From Streptomyces cellulosae (GTDB taxonomy: Bacteria > Actinomycetota > Actinomycetes > Streptomycetales > Streptomycetaceae): a stretch of DNA of 64,000 bases. Made by a program: the position numbers and the translations under genes. The notes beneath the pieces were generated by a model that worked only from the letters and a program-made list of their open reading frames with translations, had not been told where the DNA came from and did not search any database. Shown in pieces: positions 45,694 to 54,531 of the stretch. Position 1 is the stretch's first letter, and every line of letters starts with the position of its first letter. Location: NCBI RefSeq assembly GCF_000721105.1, contig NZ_JOEV01000019.1, forward strand, positions 1 through 64,000. Direction: 5' to 3'.

Positions 45694-46575
45694 TTGGCAC
45701 TTCGGACCAGAATCAGCGAACGACAGCGACGCCTAGGTGCTGAGCTGCGAAGGATCCGTGAGACCAGCGGATTCAGCACAAATGACGCCGCTGCGGCGAC
45801 CGGGCTCAGAGCCCCACTCCTGAGCAACATCGAAGCCGGCCGCACCGCCGTCGCCACGGAACGACTCCGCAAGCTGTGCGCGCATTACGGGAATATTTCT
45901 ATCCCGTACCTTGAGGCACTGGTTGCCATGTCCGAGTCCACCGGCAAGGGCTGGTGGAGTGCCTATCAGGGACGCGTCACCCCACACGCGCTCAACCTCG
46001 CGGAACTGGAAACCGGTGCGGTCGGCCTGCGCTCCTACGAGCCTCTGCTCATCCCAGGCCTGTTCCAGACCGAGGAGTACATCCGAGCTTTGTTCGGAGA
46101 CGTGAAGCCCAAGCACGCCACGACCGAGGACGCCATCGCCTTCAGGTTGGAACGCCAGCGGACCCTCGTGGGCGAGAACGCCCCCGCTGTACACGCCGTG
46201 ATCCACGAGGCCGCCCTGCACATGCAATACGGCGGCCCAAGTGTCATGCGCAGGCAGTTGCTGCATCTCATCGAACTGTCGAGATTGGCGAACGTGACCA
46301 TCCAGGTCTTCCCGTTCCGCGCACGGACGTTCTTGGGCGTCAGCACCCCGTTCCTGTACGTGCGACCTGCGGTCGAGGAACTGGCCACGGTCGTACTGGA
46401 ACATCCGAACGAGCCGATCTACCGTGACACGCAGGACCAACTGTCCCAATACCGCATGCTCTTCGACCGGTTGAAGGAATCCGCGCTCCCTCCGATCGTC
46501 CCCTCGACCACACCCGAAGCTCAGGCGGTTCCAAGCTCCCTACTACTGATCCAACATCTCCTGTACGACTTGTAG
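45694..46575 (+). CDS. XRE regulator with DUF5753 (WhiJ-like)
   Basis: A 293-residue WhiJ-like protein. N-terminal HTH (LGAELRRIRETSGFSTNDAA then AAATGLRAPLLSNIEAGRTA) and a C-terminal DUF5753 domain (YEPLLIPGLFQTEEYIRALF, TIQVFPFRARTFLGVSTPF). TTG 45694 follows GAGAGAGGACGA. It is followed 11 bases later by a DUF397 gene, its usual small partner, and is divergent from the RsbW-like gene. WhiJ-type pairs act as repressors whose small partner relieves or modulates binding (known for the family). Confidence 0.9.
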   Translation: MALRTRISERQRRLGAELRRIRETSGFSTNDAAAATGLRAPLLSNIEAGRTAVATERLRKLCAHYGNISIPYLEALVAMSESTGKGWWSAYQGRVTPHALNLAELETGAVGLRSYEPLLIPGLFQTEEYIRALFGDVKPKHATTEDAIAFRLERQRTLVGENAPAVHAVIHEAALHMQYGGPSVMRRQLLHLIELSRLANVTIQVFPFRARTFLGVSTPFLYVRPAVEELATVVLEHPNEPIYRDTQDQLSQYRMLFDRLKESALPPIVPSTTPEAQAVPSSLLLIQHLLYDL

Positions 46576-46586
46576 AGAGGCCCCCA

Positions 46587-46820
46587 GTGCCCCAACTCAC
46601 CTGGCAGAAGTCCTCATTCAGCGGCGATGAGTCCGGCAACTGCCTCTACCTCGCCGCCGCCCCGGACGGCACCCTCCGCCTCCGTGAGAGCGACGCCCCG
46701 GACGAGATCATCGCCACCACACCCGCGCGTCTGGGCCACCTCATACGGGCGGTCAGAGCAGGCCGCTCGCCGTGGCCACCGCACGCAGCAGGTCGTGTGG
46801 ATAGCGGTGCGGCATCTTGA
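46587..46820 (+). CDS. DUF397 protein with altered C-terminus
   Basis: A small DUF397 protein, the usual partner of WhiJ-like regulators. The conserved core is intact: WQKSSFSGDESGNCLYLAAA, RESDAPDEIIATTPARLG, LIRAVRAG. Family members normally stop soon after RAVRAGEF; this one runs into an unrelated tail (RSPWPPHAAGRVDSGAAS) from about 46765, which is the 3' end of the opposing integrase. The gene end was therefore replaced by a rearrangement. The core is complete, so it may still work. Confidence 0.82.
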   Translation: MPQLTWQKSSFSGDESGNCLYLAAAPDGTLRLRESDAPDEIIATTPARLGHLIRAVRAGRSPWPPHAAGRVDSGAAS

Positions 46821-47478
46821 TGCCGGTACGGCTGGTGAAGAGCGGGCCGCCGTGCGTGCTGTCACGCGGCGGCCGGCGGCGCGGAAGGTAGGCGTTGACG
46901 GCCTCCCCGACCAGTGGCGGCAGGGCCACCAAGCGGTGTCCGCCGTCAGGGTCCGGCAGGCGCAGCGTGTCGGCGCCGCGGCCGATGTCCCGCTCGCTGC
47001 TCAGGTCGTCGAGGTTGACAGCCAGGAGAGCGCCCGACCGCAGCGCGAGCCCGAGGTGCAGGTAGCCGCAGGCGCGGTCCTGGTATGGATGGGGTGACTC
47101 GCGCCTGCTCCGCTCGTCGAACGCGGTGAGGAGTACGGCGATCTGCCAGGGGTCGAGGCCCGACGGGGTCAGCTGGGCGGGATTTGTGCGGCGGGGCCGA
47201 CGGGCCGCAGGGTTGTATACGGCGGCGCCTGTGCGGACCGCGTACGCGTAGAAGGAACGGACCGCGGAAACGCGCCGCGCCGTGGCACTGTGGGGTGCCC
47301 CGGGCCGATGGGCCCACAGGGCGATGTGCTGGGCGGCAACCTTGTCCCACTCCAGCCCCGACGCACGACAGTGATCGAGCCAGTTGCCCGCGTGATCCTG
47401 GTAATTCTCGCGGGTACGCGGTGGATACACAGTCGCCGCCAGCCACGGCTCCAGGAGTTCGTACGGATCCCAGCCCAC
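46753..47478 (-). pseudogene. tyrosine recombinase, 3'-truncated
   Basis: The N-terminal core-binding domain is clear (LLEPWLAATVYPPRTRENYQ, WLDHCRASGLEWDKVAAQHI, VSAVRSFYAYAVRTGAA), and the catalytic domain starts with the first Arg (LALRSGALLAVNLDDL). It ends RYPHDLLRAVATASGLL and stop, before the HxxR, His and Tyr of the active site, so it cannot catalyse strand transfer. GTG 47478 follows GAGGAGG. The stop lies inside the DUF397 coding region on the other strand, showing that the 3' part was lost at a junction near 46765. Confidence 0.8.
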
Positions 47479-47569
47479 GATGCCCTCCTCGACGGCACAT
47501 CCTGGCATCTGAGGTCGGTCCGCGGAGCGGGTGTGTCGCCGGAGCCGGTGATCAAGGGGGTGCCAGCGC

Positions 47570-48055
47570 TCAGACGCCGATCTGAATTTGCTCGATCACT
47601 TGGCCGAGCGCATCACCTTCCGGCCCTGACGACAGATAGATATTCGCTGTGGCACACGGAACGCGGTAACGCGTCAGGGTCTGCGAATACCCCCCATGGT
47701 GAGGCGGATCAATACGGTCGGCACTCTGCCGGACCTCTGGGGACAGCTGTCCCCAGGTCACCGAATCGGAGAATTCCAGTCCGTACTTTTCACGTACCTC
47801 CTCGGTCAAGCCGGGAACTTCCTCCAGCCGGTGCGTGTGAATTGAAAACCATTGGCACGCCCAGTCGGGTTCACCACTGAAGGTGGCTTCCACAAGGCCG
47901 AAATCGAGCCGCAGATACCGATGCGGCTCACGACCGTGTACCTGCCGGACGTTCTCTCCGAGATGAGCTTCGGCTTCGGCCGGTGACGAGCCGACACCGA
48001 CACCGAGGAATCGCCCCGTTGCGAGCGTGCGTGAGATCACTTCCGCACCGAGCAC
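47570..48055 (-). CDS. hypothetical protein
   Basis: A 161-residue protein of no recognised family. It contains FLGVGVGSSPAEAEAHLGEN and RYLRLDFGLVEATFSGEPDW, a beta-rich pattern seen in small immunity-like or structural proteins, but that likeness is weak. It starts four bases after the stop of the 87-residue gene upstream on the same strand, so the two form an operon. The start GTG 48055 is supported by GGGG nearby. Confidence 0.6.
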   Translation of the reverse strand: MLGAEVISRTLATGRFLGVGVGSSPAEAEAHLGENVRQVHGREPHRYLRLDFGLVEATFSGEPDWACQWFSIHTHRLEEVPGLTEEVREKYGLEFSDSVTWGQLSPEVRQSADRIDPPHHGGYSQTLTRYRVPCATANIYLSSGPEGDALGQVIEQIQIGV

Positions 48056-48059
48056 GCGG

Positions 48060-48323
48060 TCACCCCAGCGCCTTCACGGCTCGGATGATCCGAGCCGTCT
48101 CTGCGTCTCCACTCACGGCCATGCCCCAGTTTCCACCCTTCGACACGGGAGTGTTCATGATATTCATCGCCTCGGTGGTCCTGGCGATCAGATCGGGGCG
48201 CAGGGCCGGGTCCGACGTGATGGCGGCGATCGTCGTGTCGATCTCGGCCTGTGTGGCCAGGCCGGCTTGCCGCCTCAATCCGATCGAGACGGTGGCGGCG
48301 CATCTAGACTGTAGGTCATGCAT
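48060..48323 (-). CDS. small hypothetical protein
   Basis: An 87-residue helical protein (ATQAEIDTTIAAITSDPALR, AETARIIRAVKALG) of unknown function. Its ATG overlaps the ATG of the divergent HflX-like gene within the palindrome ATGCAT, so either start could be misplaced; the frame stays open to 48692. It is followed four bases later by the 161-residue gene. No ribosome site is evident. Confidence 0.45.
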   Translation of the reverse strand: MHDLQSRCAATVSIGLRRQAGLATQAEIDTTIAAITSDPALRPDLIARTTEAMNIMNTPVSKGGNWGMAVSGDAETARIIRAVKALG

Positions 48324-48755
48324 CAGGATCGGAGGCGTGACCGGCGACCGGTTCACCATGTGGGGCTGGTGCGGGCAAGGCGTCAGGCTCCGACCTTGGC
48401 GGTCGAAGGGGCCGATGTCGTGATCGTTGGCTATTTCTCCGGAAAGCAGAAGGAATTTGCCTCGCTGATGGATACGGCGGCTCAGGAGATGACGACGCGC
48501 GGTGCACGGGTCGTGGGCCGTATCGTGCAACGACGTGGTGTCTCGGACGGCGGGGCCAAGAAGATGGCCCTGCCCTATTCCTCGCGGACTCTCCTGAGCT
48601 ACGGAAAGGTTCGTGAAGCAGCCGCGCTCTGTGAGCAGACCAATGCCGACGCGGCGGTCTTCCTGGCGTCTTTGACAGAACGCCAGCGTCACGTATTGAC
48701 ACTGATGCTTGGCTGCCCCGCTGTGAGTCTCGTCGATGCCCTGACAGCCGTATGA
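48318..48755 (+). CDS. stand-alone HflX N-terminal-domain-like protein
   Basis: A 145-residue protein resembling the N-terminal domain of the ribosome-splitting GTPase HflX, without a GTPase domain. Visible: VVIVGYFSGKQKEFASLMDT, ARVVGRIVQRRGVSDGG, PYSSRTLLSYGKVREAAALC and ADAAVFLASLTERQRHVLTL, matching the Q-R-R, GKV-EL and F-L-P-Q-N-L pattern of HflX. Such domains contact the ribosome or RNA. GTG 48420 has a better ribosome site (GAAGGGG) and would give a shorter protein lacking the first strand. It is divergent from two small unknown genes. Confidence 0.65.
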   Translation: MHQDRRRDRRPVHHVGLVRARRQAPTLAVEGADVVIVGYFSGKQKEFASLMDTAAQEMTTRGARVVGRIVQRRGVSDGGAKKMALPYSSRTLLSYGKVREAAALCEQTNADAAVFLASLTERQRHVLTLMLGCPAVSLVDALTAV

Positions 48756-48787
48756 ACATGCTCTCCAAGACGACTTGGACCGGGGTA

Positions 48788-49909
48788 TCAGGAGTGATCG
48801 AACAGAGTGACTACGCTCTGCGGTGCTTCCCGGCCGAAAAAGATTTCCAGGTTCTGCGCCGAGCGGCCTGCGGCGCCGCTACCACGCAGGAACAGCCGCT
48901 CTTCGTAGGCGGTGAGCGCGGCCTCGATGTCGGGTTGCTCAACCAGCTCGCTCGCCAGGTCGGCGCCGTCGTACATGGCGAGGTTTGCGCCTTCGCCGGC
49001 AAAGGGCGACATCAGGTGCGCGGCGTCGCCGACGAGCGTGACGCCGGGCACCCTGTCCCATTTAAGCCCGACGGGAAGGGCGTAGATGGGTCGGAGCCAG
49101 GGTTCCGCGCAGCTCTCTGTCACAAAGGCGGTGAGCAGCGGCGACCAGCCGTCGAACTCGTCGGCGACTTGACGGAGGCCGGCGGACGGGTCGCCGAAGT
49201 CGATCGACCTCATCCACGTCTCGGGCTTGTTCAGCGCCACGTATCCGCGCACGTGCCCGTCGGAGTAGCGGTGGGCGATGATGCCTTTGCCCGGCGCGAC
49301 CGCCATCAGCGTGCCGCTGCCGATCGCGGCCACGCTCGCCCGATGGTTCTGGCCGCCCGGGGTGAGGGCGATCTCTATGAAGCAGGTTCCGCTGTAGAGA
49401 GGCTCGGCGAGGGTGAGCAGCGGACGCACCTTCGACCAGGCACCGTCCGCGCCGATGACCATGTCTGCGCGCGTGGCGGAACCTTCCGTGAAGGTGAGGG
49501 CGTAGTCGCCCTCCGGACGGTGCCGGATCGAGGCGAGCTTGTGACCCCACCTGATCGTCCCGGGCGCGAGCGAGTCGATGAGCAGGCGCCTGAGTTCGCC
49601 ACGATCCACCTCTGGACGGGCCGAACCGGGGTCCGCAGGCATGTCGAAAAGGATCGTGCCGTGGCGGTCGACCACGCGCTTGGCGTCCTCGCCCGGTCGG
49701 ACCAGAGTGAGGAACTCGTTGTACAGACCAGCTGCGCGAAGCGCCACCTGTCCGGTCTCTTCGTGGATGTCAAGCAAGCCGCCCTGTGCACGGGTCGTCG
49801 CCGAAGCCTCACCCTCGTAGATCGTCGCGGCGATGCCGTGAGCCTGAAGTACCCGGGCGAGCGTCAGCCCGCCCAGTCCCGCTCCGACAATGGCGATGGT
49901 CTTCTGCAT
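48788..49909 (-). CDS. TetX-like FAD-dependent monooxygenase
   Basis: A 373-residue class A flavoprotein monooxygenase. FAD motif IAIVGAGLGGLTLARVLQ (residues 5-22), the Arg-containing GGLLDIHEETGQVALR, DG motif VIGADGAWSKVR (~150) and GDAAHLMSPFAGEGANLAMYDGADL (~288-312). The overall pattern is closest to the TetX group, which hydroxylates tetracyclines, but the family is broad, so resistance is only a possibility. A CGCCGAC dyad (49927-49944) sits just before ATG 49909. No regulator gene is adjacent. Confidence 0.85.
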   Translation of the reverse strand: MQKTIAIVGAGLGGLTLARVLQAHGIAATIYEGEASATTRAQGGLLDIHEETGQVALRAAGLYNEFLTLVRPGEDAKRVVDRHGTILFDMPADPGSARPEVDRGELRRLLIDSLAPGTIRWGHKLASIRHRPEGDYALTFTEGSATRADMVIGADGAWSKVRPLLTLAEPLYSGTCFIEIALTPGGQNHRASVAAIGSGTLMAVAPGKGIIAHRYSDGHVRGYVALNKPETWMRSIDFGDPSAGLRQVADEFDGWSPLLTAFVTESCAEPWLRPIYALPVGLKWDRVPGVTLVGDAAHLMSPFAGEGANLAMYDGADLASELVEQPDIEAALTAYEERLFLRGSGAAGRSAQNLEIFFGREAPQSVVTLFDHS

Positions 49910-50169
49910 GCTGCGCTCCTCTGTAGCGCCGACACGCGTCGGCGATTGTCAGCGCCGTGAGCGGACGGGATGTCCGGTCTCGGCAGGAGACGCTCACCGA
50001 TCAGAACCATCTGCATCGATGTATGCGCGATGCCCGGCGGGTGGACCCGCGGGACATCGTTTTTCGCGACGCTGTGACTATAGCCCGGCATCCAGCCCGC
50101 AGCGGTCGGGGCCGCTCACGCTGCGACGCACTCCGCTCACAAGGCGCCCGTGGTGCACAAGTGGCCCGC
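49910..50169. other. gene-free spacer before the transposase tail
   Basis: Holds the dyad at 49927-49944; nothing else was recognised on either strand. Confidence 0.45.
49927..49944. promoter_or_regulatory. dyad upstream of the monooxygenase gene
   Basis: CGCCGAC and GTCGGCG are perfect arms around ACGC, 18 bases before the start codon. It could be an operator or a hairpin in the leader. Confidence 0.5.
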
Positions 50170-50369
50170 CCCCGCCACGTTCATCGCCGACAGCCGCCTC
50201 GACCGGCTCGGCGGTGTCGTTGGGCGTGGTTGTCCGAGTGCTGCCTTGTCCACGGCCAGGCTGCTGCACTGGTCCATCTGGCGCAGACAACCACCAGGCG
50301 ATAGCCCGGCGCAGCCACTACCGACGACGAGCCCACTGGACAGATCGCGAAACCAGACTGGAGCACTAG
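50170..50369 (+). pseudogene. transposase C-terminal tail, frameshifted
   Basis: The plus strand reads TARLLHWSIWRR in one frame and, one base out, NHQAIARRSHYRRRAHWTDR, ending ETRLEH and TAG 50367. Joined, this matches the basic tail of Streptomyces transposases (HWSxWRRxHQAxARxSHYRR). Nothing upstream matches, so only about 65 codons with one frameshift remain. Its stop overlaps the icmA stop on the other strand. Confidence 0.6.
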
Positions 50370-52066
50370 AACCCCGCCGGCTCCGTATACACCCCCCACT
50401 CCTCCCGCAGCACCCCGCAGATCTCCCCCAGCGTCGCCTCGGCCCGTACGGCGTCCAGCATCGGCTCGATCATGTTCGAACCGTCTCGCGCGGCGGCGAG
50501 CATCGCGTCCAGGGCGGAGCGCACGGCACCCTCGTCCCGTGCGGCCTTGCGAGCGCCGAGCACCCGGACCTGTTCCCGTTCGACCTCGTGGCTGACCCGC
50601 AGGATCTCCAGGTCGCCGGTGACGGACCCGGTGTGGACGTTGACCCCCACGACCCGCTTGTCGCCCTTCTCCAGGGCCTGCTGGTACTGGAAGGCGGACT
50701 CGGCGATCTCGCCGGTGAACCAGCCGTCCTCGATGCCGCGCAGGATGCCGGAGGTGATCGGGCCGATGGGGTGCCGGCCGTCGGGGTGGGCCCGCAGCCC
50801 CCGTTCCTTGATCTGCTCGAAGATCTTCTCCGCGTCCGCCTCGATCCGGTCCGTCAACTGCTCGACGTACCAGGAACCGCCCAGCGGGTCGGCCACGTTG
50901 GCGACGCCGGTCTCCTCCATCAGGACCTGCTGGGTGCGCAGCGCGATCTCCGCCGCCTGCTCGGAGGGCAGCGCGAGGGTCTCGTCCAGGGCATTGGTGT
51001 GCAGGGAGTTGGTGCCGCCGAGCACCGCCGCGAGCGCCTCGACCGCCGTACGTACGACGTTGTTGTACGGCTGCTGGGCCGTCAGGGAGACGCCGGCCGT
51101 CTGCGTGTGGAAGCGCAGCCACTGCGCCTTCTCGGACGTCGCCCCGTACACGTCCCGCGTCCAGCGCGCCCAGATCCTGCGCGCCGCGCGGAACTTGGCG
51201 ATCTCCTCGAAGAAATCGACGTGCGCGTCGAAGAAGAAGGACAGGCCGGGCGCGAAGACGTCCACGTCGAGCCCGCGGCTGAGCCCCAGCTCCACGTATC
51301 CGAAGCCGTCCGCCAGGGTGTACGCCAGCTCCTGCGCGGCCGTCGAGCCGGCCTCGCGGATGTGGTAGCCGGAGACGGACAGCGGCTTGTACGCGGGGAC
51401 ACCGGCGGCGCAGTACTCCATGAGGTCGCCGATCAGGCGCAGATGCGGCTCCGGCTGGAAGAGCCACTCCTTCTGCGCGATGTACTCCTTGAAGATGTCG
51501 GTCTGGAGGGTCCCGTTGAGCACCCCCGGATCCACGCCCTGCCGCTCGGCGGCGACGAGGTACATGCAGAAGACAGGCACGGCCGGCCCGCTGATGGTCA
51601 TGGACGTGGTCACGTCGCCCAGCGGGATGTCCTTGAACAGGACCTCCATGTCGGCGGCCGAGTCGATGGCGACCCCGCAGTGTCCGACCTCGCCGAGCGA
51701 GCGGGGGTCGTCGGAGTCGCGTCCCATGAGGGTCGGCATGTCGAAGGCCACGGACAGTCCGCCCCCGCCGTTGGCGAGGATCATCTTGTAGCGCTCGTTG
51801 GTCTGCTCGGCGTTGCCGAACCCGGCGAACTGCCGGATGGTCCAGGTACGGCCCCGGTACCCGGTCGCGTACAGACCTCGGGTGAAGGGGTACTCCCCCG
51901 GCCACCCGATCCGTTCGAAGCCCTCGTACCGGTCGCCCGGCCGCGGCCCGTACACCGGCTCGACCGGATCCCCGGAGAGCGTGGTGAAGTCGGCCTCACG
52001 CTTGCGTGCGGTGTCGTATCGGGTCTGCCAGCGTCGGCGGCCCTCTTCGATGGCGTCAGCGTCCAT
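50366..52066 (-). CDS. icmA: isobutyryl-CoA mutase large subunit
   Basis: A 566-residue acyl-CoA mutase catalytic subunit that interconverts isobutyryl- and n-butyryl-CoA with adenosylcobalamin. Counting from ATG 52066, the substrate-specificity residues are Phe80 (RQFAGF) and Gln198 (IAQKEW), the pair known for IcmA; methylmalonyl-CoA mutase has Tyr and Arg there. The B12-binding domain is absent, as expected, because it is carried by the separate IcmB, not seen in this window. GAGGG precedes the ATG. A perfect 24-bp palindrome lies just upstream. The gene links valine and butyrate metabolism to polyketide precursors. Confidence 0.93.
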   Translation of the reverse strand: MDADAIEEGRRRWQTRYDTARKREADFTTLSGDPVEPVYGPRPGDRYEGFERIGWPGEYPFTRGLYATGYRGRTWTIRQFAGFGNAEQTNERYKMILANGGGGLSVAFDMPTLMGRDSDDPRSLGEVGHCGVAIDSAADMEVLFKDIPLGDVTTSMTISGPAVPVFCMYLVAAERQGVDPGVLNGTLQTDIFKEYIAQKEWLFQPEPHLRLIGDLMEYCAAGVPAYKPLSVSGYHIREAGSTAAQELAYTLADGFGYVELGLSRGLDVDVFAPGLSFFFDAHVDFFEEIAKFRAARRIWARWTRDVYGATSEKAQWLRFHTQTAGVSLTAQQPYNNVVRTAVEALAAVLGGTNSLHTNALDETLALPSEQAAEIALRTQQVLMEETGVANVADPLGGSWYVEQLTDRIEADAEKIFEQIKERGLRAHPDGRHPIGPITSGILRGIEDGWFTGEIAESAFQYQQALEKGDKRVVGVNVHTGSVTGDLEILRVSHEVEREQVRVLGARKAARDEGAVRSALDAMLAAARDGSNMIEPMLDAVRAEATLGEICGVLREEWGVYTEPAGF

Positions 52067-52074
52067 ACCCTCAA

Positions 52075-52098
52075 ATTTACTAGGACGTCCTAGTAAAT
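52075..52098. promoter_or_regulatory. 24-bp perfect palindrome upstream of icmA
   Basis: ATTTACTAGGAC is followed directly by its reverse complement. The right edge of the icmA start region overlaps it, so a dimeric repressor bound here would block transcription. The regulator is unknown; the nearby MarR at 52630-53139 is one candidate. Confidence 0.85.
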
Positions 52099-52222
52099 GT
52101 CGACGGCACACCGCCATACGTGTTCCGTACGGCGGAATGTGCCCGCGTGCGCCGGACCACGGCGGCACACGGGCTGCAGTCGGACCGGCCCACGCCCGGG
52201 CGTCCGACGGTCATGCCCTGGC

Positions 52223-52561
52223 TTATGCCTTGGCGGCCACCGGCGCGTCCTCGGCGATCTTCGCCTCCAGCTCACGCGTGACCTTGCGCTCCACGAAGAA
52301 GGCGGCCGTGGGGATGGTCCCCGCCAGCAGCACCCACAGCTGCTTGGCGACCGGCCACTTCGCCTTGGAGCCCAGGTCGAAGGCGAAGACCAGGTAGACG
52401 ACGTACAGCCAGCCGTGCGCGATGCCCACGACGCGGGTGAAGCTGTCGGCGCCGTCCATGTCGAGCAGGTACTTGGCGATCACACCGAGGGTCAGCAGGA
52501 CCAGCAGCACACCGGTGACGTAGGCCATGACGCGGTAGCGGGTCAGCACGCTCTTTTTCAT
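52223..52561 (-). CDS. DUF3817 membrane protein
   Basis: A 112-residue DUF3817 protein with three membrane helices: YRVMAYVTGVLLVLLTLGVIAKYLL, IAHGWLYVVYLVFAFDLG and LWVLLAGTIPTAAFFVERKV. The HG in the second helix and FFxERK in the third are family hallmarks. Function unknown. A second DUF3817 gene lies at 55853-56203. It is 69 bases before the MarR gene stop, same strand, so may share its transcript. Confidence 0.88.
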   Translation of the reverse strand: MKKSVLTRYRVMAYVTGVLLVLLTLGVIAKYLLDMDGADSFTRVVGIAHGWLYVVYLVFAFDLGSKAKWPVAKQLWVLLAGTIPTAAFFVERKVTRELEAKIAEDAPVAAKA

Positions 52562-52629
52562 GCGTACGAGCGTAACCACGCACTCCGGGAGATCTTGCCC
52601 GGGGTCAGTGCCCCGGTTCCGTGCCCGGG

Positions 52630-53139
52630 TCAGGCCTCGTCGAAGTCGTGCGCCGACACCCGCAGCGGCCTGAGCATCGCGAAGATCTCGCCGCACTCCT
52701 CGGCGTCGTACGCCCCGAGCCCGAAGTCCATCGCCATCAGGTCGCGGGTGGCCGCCTCGACGACCTCGCGGCCCTTGTCGGTGATCACGGCGAGGGTGCC
52801 GCGGCCGTCGTTGGGGTTGGGCTTCCTGGCCACCAGACCCGACTTCACCAGGCGGTCCACCGTGTTGGTCACGGACGTCGGGTGCACCATGAGCCGTTCG
52901 CCGATCTTGGACATGGTCAGCTCGCCGGCCTTGGAGAAGGTGAGCAGCACCAGCGCCTCGTAGCGCGCGAACGTCAGTCCGTACGGCTTGACCACCGCGT
53001 CGACCTCGGCGAGCAGGATCTGGTGCGCGCGCATGATCGAGGTGATCGCGGCCATGGACGGCACGTTTCCCCAGCGCTGCTTCCAGAGTTCGTCGGCGCG
53101 CGCGATGGGATCGAAGGGAAGACTGAGCGGCTTCGGCAC
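52630..53139 (-). CDS. MarR-family regulator
   Basis: A 169-residue MarR regulator with HTH ELTMSKIGERLMVHPTSVTN followed by TVDRLVKSGLVARKPNPNDGRGTLAVI. The wing reads DGRG. Start is GTG 53139, with AAGG upstream. It lies between the MFS gene and the DUF3817 and icmA genes, all on the minus strand. It is a possible regulator of icmA through the 24-bp palindrome. Confidence 0.9.
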   Translation of the reverse strand: MPKPLSLPFDPIARADELWKQRWGNVPSMAAITSIMRAHQILLAEVDAVVKPYGLTFARYEALVLLTFSKAGELTMSKIGERLMVHPTSVTNTVDRLVKSGLVARKPNPNDGRGTLAVITDKGREVVEAATRDLMAMDFGLGAYDAEECGEIFAMLRPLRVSAHDFDEA

Positions 53140-53149
53140 GCCTTTGACC

Positions 53150-54421
53150 TTACCGGCCGGTCACATGCCGGTCAGCCCCGTCCCGCCCATCGGTCCGCCG
53201 TACTTCCAGGGCCAGCAGTGCGCAGCAGACCGTACCGAGCACGCCGGCTCCTCCCACCACGGTCCCGACCGTCCAGAACTCGGCCGCGACGCCGGCGAGC
53301 GCCATCCCGATGCCCTGGATCGTCATGAGCCCCGCGGTGTGCACGGTCATCGCCCGGCCGCGCAGTTCCTCGGGCACGGCGTCCACGAACCAGCGGTCCA
53401 CGCCCAGGGTGTACGCCCCGCTCAGCCCGGTGACCAGCAGCGCCGCCAGGATCCAGCCGAGGCCCGGGGCCGACGGGTAGACCAGCAGCGGCAGCAGCCC
53501 GCCGGCCGCGAGCGGCAGCGCGACGCGGGACCGAGTGGCGGGGGTCAGGACCGCGCCCGCGTACACCTCGCCGGCGATCGTCCCGACCGGCATCGCGCAC
53601 ATCAGCAGTCCGACGCCCGCGGTGCCGACGCCGATCTCGTCGGCGTACGCCGCCGCCAGCGCCTCGGGCGCGACCACGAACAGGGGCGGCGCCCACAGGA
53701 GCAGCAGCAGCGCGCGAATCCTGCGGTGTCCCAGGACCTGCCGGGCGCCCGCGAGCGAGTACCGCATCAGCGAGCCGCCCCCGGCCCGTGCGGGCCTGCG
53801 CCGGGTGCCCAGGCGCAGCAGCAGCGCGGAACTGAGGAAGGTGCACACCGTGATCACCAGCGCGCCGCGCGGGGAGACGACCGTGAGCAGCACGCCGCCC
53901 AGCCCGAACCCCACCAGGACGGCGCTCTGCGAGACGATCCGCAGCAGCGACCGCCCGAGGACGAACAGGTCGCCCTCGCCGAGGATGTCGGCGAGCGTGG
54001 CGGTCCGGGTGCCGCTGAACACCGGCGACACGGCCGCGATCACGCACCGCAGGGCGAGCAGCGCGGCGACCGGGGTCACCGGCGCCGCCATGCCCGCCGC
54101 GCACCCCGCGCACACCAGGTCGCACGCCACCAGCACCCGCCGCGCCGGGTACCGGTCGGCGACCCCGGACAGCAGCGTCCCGCCCAGCAGGTAGGGCAGC
54201 ATGCCCAGGGCGAAGGTCAGGGCGCTCAGCAGCGGAGAGCCGGTGAGCCCGTACACGAGCACGATCAGCGCGATCTCGCTGACGACCACGCCGAGCAGGG
54301 ACAGCGCGTGCGCGACGAAGACGGCACGGAACTCGCGGACCGCGAAGAGGCGGCGGTATCCGGTGGGTTCCGTGGGAGATACGGGCAGCGGCGGCCCCGC
54401 CACCCCGGTCTGTTCCGACAT
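53150..54421 (-). CDS. MFS transporter
   Basis: A 423-residue 12-helix major-facilitator protein. Helix 1 region AVFVAHALSLLGVVVSEIALIVL, motif A-like GVADRYPARRVLVACDLVCA, and a second-half loop VPEELRGRAMTVHTAGLM. The type is like enterobactin/macrolide exporters (MFS_3-like). It is divergent from a winged-helix regulator at 54532, which is its likely controller. Its stop is 10 bases upstream of the MarR start. Substrate unknown. Confidence 0.88.
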   Translation of the reverse strand: MSEQTGVAGPPLPVSPTEPTGYRRLFAVREFRAVFVAHALSLLGVVVSEIALIVLVYGLTGSPLLSALTFALGMLPYLLGGTLLSGVADRYPARRVLVACDLVCAGCAAGMAAPVTPVAALLALRCVIAAVSPVFSGTRTATLADILGEGDLFVLGRSLLRIVSQSAVLVGFGLGGVLLTVVSPRGALVITVCTFLSSALLLRLGTRRRPARAGGGSLMRYSLAGARQVLGHRRIRALLLLLWAPPLFVVAPEALAAAYADEIGVGTAGVGLLMCAMPVGTIAGEVYAGAVLTPATRSRVALPLAAGGLLPLLVYPSAPGLGWILAALLVTGLSGAYTLGVDRWFVDAVPEELRGRAMTVHTAGLMTIQGIGMALAGVAAEFWTVGTVVGGAGVLGTVCCALLALEVRRTDGRDGADRHVTGR

Positions 54422-54531
54422 GGGCAGCAGCGTGGTCGGCGGGGACCATACGCCCTAGAGTTTCGGCTCCAGCCGAATGTTCCAGCCGGGATGAGAAGCG
54501 GAATTCCAGGCCGCACGTTTCAGGAGGGCCC

